A stretch of DNA of 32,153 bases from Lachnospiraceae bacterium (GCA_017557525.1 JAFYYN010000097.1:1-32153), one strand, 5' to 3'. Positions 23,703 through 32,153 are shown, numbered from the stretch's first letter. Program-made: numbers and translations. The notes: generated by a model from the sequence alone, not told the origin.

Positions 23703-25007
23703 ATGAAGGAAATAGTAAGAGATACTGAAAAAAACAGGCTGCTGATATCTGACAGGGACGAGGGATCTCGTCTGGTACAGAAAACGGATTTCAGGGAGAA
23801 GATGCTTATCAATAATCATATTGAGGGTATCCTGGAATTGACCGTAAATGTTACTGATAACAGAAAATCCTATGAGTATGATACGACAGGGCTCAATACT
23901 CTTGAGTCCCTTATCACAAAACGAAGCCTTGGGGCTTTATCTCTTAAGGAAATATTAAAGGAATTATGCGGAACTGTGATAAACGGTGACAGGTTTATGC
24001 TTGAGGATGATGACTTTGTGATAGGACCGGAGTATATATTCTTAGACAAGGATAGCCACCCGTTTATGGCATACTTTCCGGGTTACGACAGGCCTTTTAG
24101 GGAACAGATGGGAAACCTCGCTGAATATCTTATGAACCGCATAGACTATCGTGACAAGGAGGCGGTACTGTTAACCTATACCGTCTACATGAAATGCCGG
24201 GAAGAGGGTTTTTATATCGGGGATCTTTATGAGTATTTAAAGAAAGAAAATGTAACTGGAGGAGACGTACAAAAACAGCCTGATATGCCCCTTATGGATT
24301 ATCCTTTCGAGAAAATCGATGAACAGCCGCCCAAACTACTGGAAGCTGATATTTATGATATAGAGCCTGTAAAAGATACGGTTGTAAAGGGACCGGCTGC
24401 TAAAGAAATGATACCGGGAAATAAAAAGTATATCATATACATAGCGGCTGCACTTATTCCGGTCATACTGATGGCAGTTTTATATAAAGCCGGGCTGCTG
24501 ACAGCAAAAAACGGGCGTATAGACCCGGCAAAAATGGCAGCAGTAGCTGTACTTGGGATAGGAGTGGCGGTTTATATGGTTAAAAAAATAATACCTGTAA
24601 GCTTAAAAGTCAAAGATAAAAAGATTACAGATAATAAAGATGTAAACTCTAATGATGATGAGGCTACCGAGCTGTTGTTTGACAGAAATGGAGTAGACTC
24701 AAAGCAGGAGCATTATTATTTGGAATCGGACAGATATCCTGATATTGAGATCGATCATTTCCCGTTCGCCATAGGAAAGGATAAAGTAAACACTGATTTT
24801 TGTCTTAATTTTCCCGGAGTATCAAGGCTCCATGCAAGGCTTGACAGGACAAATTCCGGGATATATATCTCCGATAAAAATTCTACAAACGGGGTTTACG
24901 TCAACGGAAAACGTGCGGAAACAGGCATTCCCTGCCCGTTAAGCCCCGGAGATACTGTAGAATTGGGCGTCTGTTCGTACACTCTAAAGAAAAATAGTAA
25001 TGGTTAA
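23703..25007 (+). CDS. Membrane protein with C-terminal FHA domain (DUF6382-like N-terminal region)
   Basis: FHA domains bind phosphothreonine. This 434-residue protein has an N-terminal soluble region (1 to about 190) resembling the unknown domain that precedes FHA modules in Firmicutes. Two membrane helices follow (about 241-262 and 276-292). The FHA domain (about 352-430) keeps the core FAIGKD, GVSRLHARL and NSTNGVYVNG motifs, including the Arg, Ser, His and Asn of the phosphopeptide pocket. Both soluble parts are likely cytoplasmic if the two helices form a hairpin. No Ser/Thr kinase is encoded in this window. The start is adjacent to the stop of the TadE-like gene. Placement as the last gene of the Tad operon suggests control of pilus assembly by phosphorylation; that is inference. 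Confidence 0.82.
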   Translation: MKEIVRDTEKNRLLISDRDEGSRLVQKTDFREKMLINNHIEGILELTVNVTDNRKSYEYDTTGLNTLESLITKRSLGALSLKEILKELCGTVINGDRFMLEDDDFVIGPEYIFLDKDSHPFMAYFPGYDRPFREQMGNLAEYLMNRIDYRDKEAVLLTYTVYMKCREEGFYIGDLYEYLKKENVTGGDVQKQPDMPLMDYPFEKIDEQPPKLLEADIYDIEPVKDTVVKGPAAKEMIPGNKKYIIYIAAALIPVILMAVLYKAGLLTAKNGRIDPAKMAAVAVLGIGVAVYMVKKIIPVSLKVKDKKITDNKDVNSNDDEATELLFDRNGVDSKQEHYYLESDRYPDIEIDHFPFAIGKDKVNTDFCLNFPGVSRLHARLDRTNSGIYISDKNSTNGVYVNGKRAETGIPCPLSPGDTVELGVCSYTLKKNSNG

Positions 25008-25016
25008 AAATCTTCC

Positions 25017-25045
25017 TTGCACATTCTTTCCGGATGTTGTATAAT
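25017..25045 (+). promoter_or_regulatory. Promoter of the flavodoxin-SCP2/dnaX operon
   Basis: TTGCAC (25017-25022) and TATAAT (25040-25045) are separated by 17 bp, predicting a start near 25052. It begins only 10 nt after the FHA gene, with no terminator in between. Confidence 0.78.
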
Positions 25046-25101
25046 CATTTAGATAGTGGGTTTATAATTTCTAAATACGGCAGCCGGAAAGGCAGGGGCA
25101 G

Positions 25102-26100
25102 ATGAAGGTAAATATTTATTATGGCGGACGCGGCTTGATAGAAGACCCGACGCTGTATGTGATCAACAAAATACAGGATGTTTTGAAGGAGATACGTGTT
25201 AATGTCGGCAGATACAATCTGTACGAGCAGAAAAACGGGATCTCCATGCTTCCTAATACCTTCAAGGAGGCTGATGCCGTAATTCTCGCTGTAAGCATGG
25301 AATGGTACGGAGTAGGGGGGCTTATGCAGACCTTCCTTGATTCGTGCTGGCTGTATGCCGATAAGCAGAGGATTAAGGATATTTATATGTTCCCTGTTGT
25401 TGTTGCTACCGCTAACGGAGAGAGAAAGGCTGTAGAGGATTTAAGAGGCGCTTGGGAACTGCTCGGAGGCAGAGTATGCGAGGGTATATGTACTTATGTC
25501 TCAAACCGTATAGAGTTTGAAACCAATCAGGTTTATGCGTCGATAATAGAGAAAAAGGCTGAAGAGATATACAGGATAGTAAGCCATAAGGCGCCTATGC
25601 TTCCTAACAGTATTAATTCCTGCCATGTGGAAATACCTTCGGCGGGCATAGAGCTCACTCCCCAGGAGAGCGAGCAGCTTTCTGTTTACGTTGCAGATGA
25701 CAGCTTTGTAAAGAAACAAAAAGAGGATGTGGAGATGCTTTCCCAGATGTATAAGTCGATCCTTGGGAAAAAGTCCCAGCCTGACAGTGAGGACGATCTC
25801 TTAAAAAAGCTTGAAAAGGCTTTTAATCCAAAGGAAGCATCTTTTAAAGCAGTATTTTCAATTAATTTAAATGATGTAAATAAAACTATAGTCCTTGATA
25901 TAGATGACGGAAAGCTTAAAAGCAACTATTCCTCATCGGCAAAAGCGGATATTACCGTTAATGCGGGCAAGGACGTGATGAGTAAGATAACAACCGGTAA
26001 AACTACCTTCCAGGGTGCCTTTATGTCTGGCTTGATCACGGCTAAGGGGCGCCTTGATCTGATGCGTATGTTTGACCGGGTTTTTGTGTTTGAGTATTGA
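25102..26100 (+). CDS. Flavodoxin/NADPH-dependent FMN reductase-like domain fused to an SCP2-like domain
   Basis: A 332-residue two-domain protein. Residues 1 to about 165 look like a flavodoxin-like flavin domain: the first strand MKVNIYYGGRG, DAVILAVSMEWYGVGGLMQTFLDSC (FMN and dimer region) and FPVVVATANGERKAVEDLRGAWELLGG. Residues about 232-330 match the SCP2 sterol-carrier fold: INLNDVNKTIVLDIDDG, DITVNAGKDVMSKITTGKTTFQGAFMSGLITAKGRL. The SCP2 part usually binds hydrophobic ligands; the partner is unknown. The ATG follows GGCAGGGGCAG. It heads the dnaX operon, with 8 nt to the dnaX start. Function unknown beyond domain resemblance. Confidence 0.78.
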   Translation: MKVNIYYGGRGLIEDPTLYVINKIQDVLKEIRVNVGRYNLYEQKNGISMLPNTFKEADAVILAVSMEWYGVGGLMQTFLDSCWLYADKQRIKDIYMFPVVVATANGERKAVEDLRGAWELLGGRVCEGICTYVSNRIEFETNQVYASIIEKKAEEIYRIVSHKAPMLPNSINSCHVEIPSAGIELTPQESEQLSVYVADDSFVKKQKEDVEMLSQMYKSILGKKSQPDSEDDLLKKLEKAFNPKEASFKAVFSINLNDVNKTIVLDIDDGKLKSNYSSSAKADITVNAGKDVMSKITTGKTTFQGAFMSGLITAKGRLDLMRMFDRVFVFEY

Positions 26101-26108
26101 GGTTTTTA

Positions 26109-27707
26109 ATGAGTTACCTGGCTTTATATAGAAAATACAGACCCCAGACCTTTGATGAAGTCCGGGGGCAGGATCATATAGTAACTACGCTGAAAAACCA
26201 GATGAAGACCGGAAGGATAGGGCATGCCTATCTGTTCTGCGGCACGCGCGGTACCGGAAAAACATCGGTAGCAAAGCTTTTTGCCAAGGCAGTTAATTGT
26301 GAAAATCCGGTGGATGGCAGTCCATGCGGGAAATGTGCGGTATGCAGGAGCATAGATTCCCTTGTCTCTATGAACGTGACTGAGCTGGATGCCGCATCAA
26401 ACAACAGCGTAGACAATATAAGGGATATCATTGACAGTTCAAGGTATTCACCTACAGAGGGCAGATACAAGGTTTATATCATAGACGAGGTACATATGCT
26501 TTCGACCAGTGCGTTTAACGCATTGCTCAAAACCTTGGAGGAACCGCCGGAATATGTGATATTTATCCTTGCGACAACAGAGGTTCACAAGATTCCGATA
26601 ACCATACTCTCAAGATGTCAGAGATATGACTTTAAGCGTATTACAACGGACGTGATAGCAGGGTGCCTGGCAGATCTTATGAAATCCGAGGGCATAGCTG
26701 CAGAGGAGAAAGCGTTAAAGTTTATCGCAAGAGCAGCAGATGGCTCCATGCGTGACGCAGAAAGCTTACTTGATCAGTGCATCGCTTTTTACATAGGGCA
26801 GGATCTTACATACGACAAAGTACTTGAGGTACTGGGTTCTGTTGATGTTGAGGTTTTTGCAAGGCTCTTAAGGCATATCGGAAACGGTGATGTTTCAGGC
26901 TGCATGAAGATACTTGATGAGATCATGGTATCGGGTAGGGAGCTGACACAGTTTGTAACTGACTTCGCGGGGTACCTTAGAAATCTGCTGCTGGCACGTT
27001 CTGTTGAGGATCCGTATGAGGTGCTGGAGCTTTCAAAGGAAAATATGGAGCTGGTGATCCACGAGTCAAAGGTAGCTGATGCGGCCCAGCTTATAAGATA
27101 CATCGGCATACTTTCCGAGCTGTCAAACAGGATAAGGTATGCTACCCAGAAAAGGCTTTTGATTGAGGTTGAGCTTATTAAATTAGCAAAGCCCCAGATG
27201 CAGGATAATTATGATTCGCTCATTGACAGGATACGTGTCTTGGAGGAAAGATTAGAGAACGGAGAGTTTACTGTTTCTTCCAGACAGGCTGCTGGTAGTG
27301 ATGCGACCGATACCAGGCCTGAGGAAGAAGATCCGGCACCGGAGGAGCTGTCAAAGGCACTTCCGGAGGATATAGCTAAGGTTGCAAACAGCTGGAGCTC
27401 AATAACAAGCGCAATGAACTCTAAGGATAAGCTGGCTTCAACGATGCTTTCCGATGCAGGAGCGTTTGAAGAAAACGGAAAACTTGTGATAGAGTTTAAA
27501 AACGCCCTTGACGTTCAGACGATGAACTTTAAAAAGGAAATAAACGGAGAAACCGGACCTTCCAGGATCGATATACTAAAAAAGGTTATTTCCTCGGTAA
27601 CAGGGCTCGATATTGAGATAGAAACAAGGAGTGCCGGGCAGGGCAAGAGCTCTAAAGGCGCAGATATCAGAAAACGAGTTAAGTTTAACATTGAAAAAAT
27701 AGATTAG
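26109..27707 (+). CDS. dnaX: DNA polymerase III subunits gamma/tau
   Basis: The clamp-loader ATPase of the replicative polymerase. The 532-residue product has [20 protein letters not shown], Walker [10 protein letters not shown] (about 45-53), the zinc-binding Cys set (Cys64, 73, 76, 79 in [16 protein letters not shown]), Walker [10 protein letters not shown] (Asp126/Glu127) and the SRC finger [12 protein letters not shown]. The C-terminal 150 residues are acidic and divergent, as in tau tails. GAGG 6 nt upstream supports the ATG at 26109; an in-frame TTG at 26097 overlaps the previous gene. It is in the conserved order dnaX-ybaB-recR. Confidence 0.97.
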   Translation: MSYLALYRKYRPQTFDEVRGQDHIVTTLKNQMKTGRIGHAYLFCGTRGTGKTSVAKLFAKAVNCENPVDGSPCGKCAVCRSIDSLVSMNVTELDAASNNSVDNIRDIIDSSRYSPTEGRYKVYIIDEVHMLSTSAFNALLKTLEEPPEYVIFILATTEVHKIPITILSRCQRYDFKRITTDVIAGCLADLMKSEGIAAEEKALKFIARAADGSMRDAESLLDQCIAFYIGQDLTYDKVLEVLGSVDVEVFARLLRHIGNGDVSGCMKILDEIMVSGRELTQFVTDFAGYLRNLLLARSVEDPYEVLELSKENMELVIHESKVADAAQLIRYIGILSELSNRIRYATQKRLLIEVELIKLAKPQMQDNYDSLIDRIRVLEERLENGEFTVSSRQAAGSDATDTRPEEEDPAPEELSKALPEDIAKVANSWSSITSAMNSKDKLASTMLSDAGAFEENGKLVIEFKNALDVQTMNFKKEINGETGPSRIDILKKVISSVTGLDIEIETRSAGQGKSSKGADIRKRVKFNIEKID

Positions 27708-27720
27708 GAGGACTCATAAA

Positions 27721-28074
27721 ATGGGTAAAAAAGGTGGTTTTGGCGGAGGAATCCCCGGAAACATGAACAATCTGATGAAGCAGGCTCAGCGTATGCAGCG
27801 TCAGATGGAAGAAAAGCAGAAAGAGCTTGAAAATAAGGAATGGGAGGCTTCAGCAGGCGGCGGAGCAGTAACAGTTAAGGTTTCAGGCAAGAAGGAACTT
27901 ACAGCCGTTACTCTTTCGCCCGAAGTAGTGGATCCCGATGATATCGAGATGCTTCAGGACCTTATCATAGCTGCAGCTAATGAGGCTTTAAAGAAGATGG
28001 AAGAAGAGCAGGAGGGTGCCCTTAATTCAGTAGCAGGCGGTCTTGGCTCAACACTCGGCGGTTTTGGATTCTGA
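27721..28074 (+). CDS. ybaB: YbaB/EbfC family nucleoid-associated protein
   Basis: A 117-residue DNA-binding protein that forms dimers on the nucleoid. It has the [19 protein letters not shown] helix, the conserved [20 protein letters not shown] strand region and a C-terminal helix before a glycine-rich tail. AGGAGG lies before the ATG, 13 nt after dnaX. The position between dnaX and recR is the classic synteny. In vivo role is as for the family (chromatin organisation, replication or repair support). Confidence 0.95.
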   Translation: MGKKGGFGGGIPGNMNNLMKQAQRMQRQMEEKQKELENKEWEASAGGGAVTVKVSGKKELTAVTLSPEVVDPDDIEMLQDLIIAAANEALKKMEEEQEGALNSVAGGLGSTLGGFGF

Positions 28075-28076
28075 TC

Positions 28077-28676
28077 ATGGAATATTACAGTGAAAAAATC
28101 AGTAGGCTGATCTCTGAACTGGCTTCACTGCCGGGTATAGGAGCCAAATCTGCTCAGCGTCTGGCTTTTTATATGCTGGACTGTCCGAAGGAAAAGACGG
28201 AAAAACTCATTTCTGTGATCAGGGATGCAAAGGAGAACGTGAAATACTGTTCCAAATGTTTCTGCCTGACCGATAAGGATGTATGTCCTATATGCTCAAA
28301 TCCAAACAGGGATGGTAAGCTTTTGATGGTTGTCGAAAGCACCAAGGATATGGCGGCATACGAGAGGATTGGAAAGTACAACGGCCGTTATCATGTACTG
28401 AACGGAGTGATCTCGCCGATGCTGGGTATCGGTCCTTCGGACATTAAGATAAAGGAACTTTTGGTAAGGCTTCAGCAGGAGCCTATAGAAGAGGTAGTCA
28501 TAGCGACAAATTCAAGTGTTGAAGGAGAGGCTACGGCGATGTATATCAGCAAGCTCTTAAAGCCTGCGGGTATCAAGGTTAGCCGTATCGCAAACGGTAT
28601 TCCCGTGGGCGGTGATCTGGAATATATCGATGAAGTTACACTTCTTCGCGCTTTAGAGGGTAGGATTATCCTTTAG
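28077..28676 (+). CDS. recR: Recombination mediator RecR
   Basis: Works with RecO and RecF to load RecA at gaps. The 199-residue length is typical. It shows the N-terminal helix-hairpin-helix [17 protein letters not shown], the zinc finger with Cys58, Cys61, Cys70 and Cys73 ([17 protein letters not shown]), and a Toprim domain beginning [16 protein letters not shown], with the late [11 protein letters not shown] segment. It starts 2 nt after ybaB, so the two are tightly coupled. Confidence 0.96.
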   Translation: MEYYSEKISRLISELASLPGIGAKSAQRLAFYMLDCPKEKTEKLISVIRDAKENVKYCSKCFCLTDKDVCPICSNPNRDGKLLMVVESTKDMAAYERIGKYNGRYHVLNGVISPMLGIGPSDIKIKELLVRLQQEPIEEVVIATNSSVEGEATAMYISKLLKPAGIKVSRIANGIPVGGDLEYIDEVTLLRALEGRIIL

Positions 28677-28707
28677 AGCATTACATATTGAATGGGGTCT
28701 TTAGGAA

Positions 28708-29829
28708 ATGGAAGAAAACAATATTTTAAACAAGGGCGTTTATATGCTCTACGAGATAAAGGATGACCTTGCTAAAAATAATGAATTAAGAGAAAAAGCG
28801 ATAGCTTTGGCTGAAAATGAAAAGAGGCTTGCAAAGCGCTTAGATACAGCAAAGAAAAATCTTGCATCCGAGATAAACGGAACAATTTCCAAGCGCAGAG
28901 GTGAGATAGAAACGACTTTTAACTCCCAGTTAAATACTAACAGGACCAGGTTAAAAAAAGTTCAGTCAAGGCGTGCAAGTGCAAAAAGCAGTAAGGTCTC
29001 TAAAAGGATAGAGGATGAGACAGAGGATTACCGCGAGGAGATAAGGAGTCATAAGGAGGAGATAAGATCGATCTTTTCCAGAAATGATATCCCTACCATT
29101 TTAAACAACGGCTACTGCTTTGCGATGTTTATGCCGACAAATCTCGGTGATTACGGTATTATTGGCGGGACGTTGCTTTTTATCCTGATAGTACCTGTAA
29201 TAATCTACAATCTGTTTTTGCCGGATTCACTTGCAAAGCCATGGTTTATGGTGCTGCTGTATCTGTTATTTTTGGGTATATTCATCGGAGTATATTATCT
29301 TATAAGGAAAAATGTTTATTCGGTTAAGAAAAGAGAGCTGAAAGAGGCAAACAGGTACAGAAATAAGATTGCCGATCTTAAGCGAAGGATTGCCAAGAAG
29401 GAGCAGAAGATCAGGAAGGATGCCGATGAGAGCGGTTACGAGCTTGAAAAGTTTGATACCGAGATAGATGAGATCCAGCAGCAGATCGATCAGATTGTTG
29501 AAGAAAAGAAAAATGCGCTCAGCCTTTTTGAAAATCAGACCAAGCGGGACATTTCAAATGATATAAACGGGAGATATGCTCCTGAGATCGAAGCTGATGA
29601 GCATGCTTTGGAAACCACGAGAGAAGAAAAGCATTCTGTGGATTCTGAACTTAATGAGTTAACGGTAAAGATTTCCAAGAATTATGAATCGTATCTCGGA
29701 AAAGAGGTACTGTCCCTGAATGTTATTGACACGATGATAGAAATAATGAATGACGGCAACGCTGAAAATATTGCGGATGCCCTTGATTATTATAAGAAAA
29801 CCGTGGATAAGGGACTTCAAACATTGTAA
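28708..29829 (+). CDS. Coiled-coil membrane protein of unknown function
   Basis: A 373-residue protein with a Lys/Arg/Glu-rich coiled coil (about 20-130), a short loop (NDIPTILNNGYCFAMFMPTN), two membrane helices (about 150-170 and 178-200), then a second long coiled coil (about 205-335) and a C-terminal helix. Both coiled coils are predicted to be on the same side of the membrane, probably cytoplasmic, because the helices form a hairpin with a positive cluster after the second. No known family was recognised. The ATG at 28708 lies 31 nt after recR, with a weak GGGGTC upstream. It is in the same operon as recR and two membrane proteins. Confidence 0.75.
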   Translation: MEENNILNKGVYMLYEIKDDLAKNNELREKAIALAENEKRLAKRLDTAKKNLASEINGTISKRRGEIETTFNSQLNTNRTRLKKVQSRRASAKSSKVSKRIEDETEDYREEIRSHKEEIRSIFSRNDIPTILNNGYCFAMFMPTNLGDYGIIGGTLLFILIVPVIIYNLFLPDSLAKPWFMVLLYLLFLGIFIGVYYLIRKNVYSVKKRELKEANRYRNKIADLKRRIAKKEQKIRKDADESGYELEKFDTEIDEIQQQIDQIVEEKKNALSLFENQTKRDISNDINGRYAPEIEADEHALETTREEKHSVDSELNELTVKISKNYESYLGKEVLSLNVIDTMIEIMNDGNAENIADALDYYKKTVDKGLQTL

Positions 29830-29845
29830 TAAAAGGTGATCAGAG

Positions 29846-31021
29846 TTGGGAAGAACTGGAAATTATAACGAAAGAACTGAATATGAAGAACCTGCGGCAA
29901 CCAAAAAGCGCAGTCCGGTGGCCTTGATCATTCTCATAATATGTGCGCTTGGCAGTATCGGATTGATCATCTATAAGCAGGTTAGGGATAACAAAGCTTA
30001 TGTCCATGAGATTATCTCGTCTCAGGAGGTTTTGAGCCAGAACAAATATGTAAGATATGGTGAGGGCTACATTAAATATGATACCGACGGAGCCGAGGCT
30101 ATAAAGGACGGAGTTGCACTTTGGAACATCAGCTTTGATATGAAAAAGCCGATAGTGGATGTGTGCGGTAATTACGCAGCATTCGCGGATAAAGGGATGC
30201 AGAGCCTGTGCATTACGGACGGACAGGGCGGAAACTACAGTATAAATGTACCCGAAAAGATTGTTGGTATTTCTGTAGCCGCACAGGGAGTTACTGCAGT
30301 ATGGACGGACTCTCTTTCTAAGGACCATATTTATGTATATGACATAAACGGCGTGCTCCTTTTAGATATAGAGACAAGCATTGCTGCTGACGGATTTCCT
30401 CTTTCAATCGACCTCAGTGAGGACGGGATGAAGCTCGTTACTTCCTATATGAAAATAGATGATGAGCTTACCTCATGGATTACATTTTACAATTTCGGCA
30501 GTGTAGGCCAGAACTACGCGGGCCGAATGGTCGGAAGCATTTCCTATAAAGGAAAGATCATCCCTGAGGTTAGATTTATAAACAACGACAGAGTCTGTGC
30601 ATTTGGAGAAGACGGGTGTATCCTTTATAAGATGAAGGAAAAGCCTGTAGAACTGGCTACCCAGGAGGCTACGAGACTTTCAGCGGTATGCAGTGATGCG
30701 GAAAATGTGGTCCTTGCAGAGAGTGAGACAGACGGTACGACAAAGATTACGGTTTTTGATACTGATGGAAAATCCAAAAAGACGATCGTTACGGGTATGA
30801 CATATTCGGGAATGTGCGTCGAGGGTGATGAACTTACTATATATAATAACTCTTCTATAATAATATACTATCTTAACGGTTCGGAAAAATACAGGACCAA
30901 TCTGGACGGAGGCATAAGAAGTGTTTATCCTTCCGGAAAAGACAGATATACGGTTGTGGGAGGAAGTGAAGTAAGGTTGCTAGAACTGGTTAAAGATAAT
31001 ACTGATGATGCGGAAGATTAA
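29846..31021 (+). CDS. DUF5711-like membrane-anchored beta-propeller-like protein
   Basis: A 391-residue protein with a short cytoplasmic N terminus, one membrane helix (about 24-43, PVALIILIICALGSIGLIIY) and a large extracytoplasmic region of repeated beta strands (GVALWNISFDMKKPIVDVCG, QSLCITDGQGG, HIYVYDINGVLLLDIE), a pattern suggesting a propeller. This resembles the DUF5711 group of Firmicutes. AAAAGGTGAT precedes the TTG at 29846. Its neighbours are the coiled-coil membrane protein and a CvpA-family protein, so the three may form an envelope module; this is inference. Confidence 0.75.
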   Translation: MGRTGNYNERTEYEEPAATKKRSPVALIILIICALGSIGLIIYKQVRDNKAYVHEIISSQEVLSQNKYVRYGEGYIKYDTDGAEAIKDGVALWNISFDMKKPIVDVCGNYAAFADKGMQSLCITDGQGGNYSINVPEKIVGISVAAQGVTAVWTDSLSKDHIYVYDINGVLLLDIETSIAADGFPLSIDLSEDGMKLVTSYMKIDDELTSWITFYNFGSVGQNYAGRMVGSISYKGKIIPEVRFINNDRVCAFGEDGCILYKMKEKPVELATQEATRLSAVCSDAENVVLAESETDGTTKITVFDTDGKSKKTIVTGMTYSGMCVEGDELTIYNNSSIIIYYLNGSEKYRTNLDGGIRSVYPSGKDRYTVVGGSEVRLLELVKDNTDDAED

Positions 31022-31044
31022 ATAAAATACCGGGAGGTAGATTT

Positions 31045-31755
31045 ATGGTGATTAATGCATTTTTGATCATAGTAGCTTTAATTCTTATCGGATGTACGGT
31101 ACTTGGCGGTATCAAGGGATTTGTGCATACGATTTTTACCATGTTTTCCTTATTTATAATAATAATCCTTACGGGAGTATTAAGTCCCTACGTTGCCGAT
31201 TATATAAGCGGACATACCGATGTGCCGAAAAGCATACACTCTAAGGTTGAGGAGAAGATCAATCTTAAAGCCAAGATTGAAAGTGATTCAAGCGCAAATA
31301 AAAACGCATTGATAGATAAACTTGAAATACCGGATCAGTTGAAAGAACTCATAAAAGAAAAGAGTATGACAACGGTGGATGCTTCTGCGACCACTGAAGC
31401 AGCTACAACTAAACTGATAAACGGCCTGTATGATGAAATTACGGATCTTATCGTTAAAGCTATAGCATATCTATTTACATTTGCTGTTGTAGGCGTCATA
31501 GTACTTATAGCCGGTATCCTCTTAGATATAGTAGCAAAGCTGCCCGGTATCAGGACTGCAAATGCGGTACTGGGTGCTGTGGTAGGATTTGTACAGGGTT
31601 ATTTGGCGGTTACTGTTCTTTACATAGCTGCTATGGCATTTGCGGCTACGGAGCTTGGTACAAGTGTTATATCGCAGGTAGCTGAGAGTGAGATACTGAC
31701 CTGGTTCTATGATCATAACCCGATAGTGGATATATTGTTTGGCATGCTTAAATGA
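31045..31755 (+). CDS. CvpA family membrane protein
   Basis: A 236-residue polytopic protein with the CvpA core. It has an N-terminal helix, ILIGCTVLGGIKGFVHTIF (a Gly-rich re-entry), a second helix, a Lys/Glu-rich loop (about 60-130), then two C-terminal helices with the KLPGIRTANAVLGAVVGFVQG signature (about 168-188). CvpA proteins are membrane proteins linked to envelope stress or biofilm-related phenotypes in Proteobacteria; function in Firmicutes is unclear. GGAGGTAG lies before the ATG. It ends the dnaX operon, 71 nt before a strong terminator. Confidence 0.87.
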   Translation: MVINAFLIIVALILIGCTVLGGIKGFVHTIFTMFSLFIIIILTGVLSPYVADYISGHTDVPKSIHSKVEEKINLKAKIESDSSANKNALIDKLEIPDQLKELIKEKSMTTVDASATTEAATTKLINGLYDEITDLIVKAIAYLFTFAVVGVIVLIAGILLDIVAKLPGIRTANAVLGAVVGFVQGYLAVTVLYIAAMAFAATELGTSVISQVAESEILTWFYDHNPIVDILFGMLK

Positions 31756-31826
31756 TAAATCCTATAGATTTGTACATAACAAAGCATAACGTAACATATA
31801 GTAAATGATAAATATGAAAATTTGTT

Positions 31827-31869
31827 CTTGGGATGCCATGATTTAGGGGCATCCCAAGTCTGTTTTTTA
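31827..31869 (+). terminator. Strong intrinsic terminator ending the dnaX-cvpA operon
   Basis: CTTGGGATGCC (31827-31837) pairs perfectly with GGCATCCCAAG (31848-31858), with a 10-nt loop, followed by TCTGTTTTTT. This insulates the downstream rRNA promoter. Confidence 0.95.
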
Positions 31870-31894
31870 CTGAAATTTCAAAGGTTTAAGGAGA

Positions 31895-31970
31895 CTCAAA
31901 AAAGTTTTTTAAAAAAGATTAAAAAAAGTTTAAAAAAAGTGTTGACAAACAAAAATGTGGGTGATATAAT
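31895..31970 (+). promoter_or_regulatory. rRNA operon promoter with A/T-rich UP-like element
   Basis: TTGACA (31942-31947) and TATAAT (31965-31970) are separated by 17 bp. Immediately upstream (31895-31941) is a run of alternating A and T tracts that looks like an UP element. The start would lie near 31977. The strength and position fit a ribosomal RNA promoter. Confidence 0.88.
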
Positions 31971-31976
31971 ACCATT

Positions 31977-32153
31977 CGCTGACGCACTTCAGGGGTTCAC
32001 CTTTGAGAGCGGAAAGCAAGTAAGAACCTTGATAACTGAATAGCATGACAACCTTGAAATTTCCTAAAATTTCATCATCCGGAAGGATGAGTTGCGAGAA
32101 GCAACAAGTTGAACGGTAGCAATAAATGCTACGACCCAAAAAACAGTAAGAAC
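31977..32153 (+). other. 5' leader of an rRNA operon (16S gene lies just past the edge)
   Basis: The leader contains an AGAACCTTGATAACTGAATAG-like block (about 32021-32041) common before 16S genes in Firmicutes. Four consecutive small hairpins follow: GAAATTT/AAATTTC (32056-32073), TCATCC-GGAA-GGATGA (32075-32090), GTTGC/GCAAC (32091-32105) and GTAGC/GCTAC (32116-32132). No 16S sequence is reached. An apparent plus-strand frame at 31822-32043 is a shadow. Confidence 0.75.

Noticed and set aside
23190-23819. Several minus-strand frames over the second TadE-like gene and the FHA gene
   Set aside because: They overlap well-supported coding genes in antisense and have no start signals or recognisable domains.
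27571-27590. A dnaX slippery site (A AAA AAG in the E. coli phase) that could make gamma by frameshift
   Set aside because: It lies about 40 codons from the end of the gene and has no visible downstream pseudoknot; frameshifting there would barely shorten the protein.
31822-32043. A 73-codon frame across the terminator and rRNA promoter
   Set aside because: It runs through a strong terminator and promoter, is lysine-rich only because of A tracts, and lacks a proper ribosome site.

Overview
The window looks like chromosomal DNA from an anaerobic, low-to-mid GC Firmicute of the class Clostridia, most likely the family Lachnospiraceae. This is inferred from four things: a large SRP RNA with an Alu domain, a Lachnospiraceae-style Tad pilus cluster (Flp1-like pilin, large DUF5702-like protein, FHA membrane protein), a Re-citrate-synthase-like enzyme beside a short malic enzyme, and dense purine-rich Shine-Dalgarno sites with near-consensus sigma-A promoters. 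No species can be named from the sequence alone, and there are no phage, transposase, tRNA or CRISPR signals.

Left part (1-7591): the left edge cuts through the SRP RNA gene (minus strand, with a consensus promoter). Then come a VTT/TVP38-type membrane protein, a lone ABC ATPase translationally coupled to a 934-residue TPR plus low-complexity plus degenerate AAA-like protein, a convergent murA, a divergent HD-GYP protein, and a small Ig-like protein that abuts the HD-GYP gene with no gap.

Middle (7592-13866): a hexuronate catabolic set, eda-kdgK-uxaC, is interrupted by a roughly 120-bp structured repeat. A shared terminator separates it from a convergent malic enzyme / Re-citrate-synthase-like operon.

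Tad region (13986-25007): one consensus promoter with a roughly 177-nt T-rich leader precedes ten co-directional genes. They encode a TadZ-like protein without a usable P-loop, the CpaF ATPase, TadB, a TadC with a large inserted extracytoplasmic domain, an Flp1-like pilin, a long coiled-coil DUF5702-like protein, a TadE-like pseudopilin with two tandem Cys/His modules, a TadV/CpaA prepilin peptidase, a second TadE-like protein and a membrane FHA protein. This monoderm-adapted pilus or secretion machine has no secretin or TadD/RcpA-type components and carries several unfamiliar add-on domains. It is the best candidate in the window for under-described biology.

Right part (25017-32153): a promoter drives a flavodoxin-SCP2 fusion, dnaX, ybaB/ebfC, recR, a membrane coiled-coil protein, a DUF5711-like membrane-anchored protein and a CvpA-family protein, ending in a strong terminator. 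The last 200 bases hold an rRNA promoter with an A/T-rich upstream region and a leader of consecutive small hairpins. The 16S gene should begin just past the right edge.
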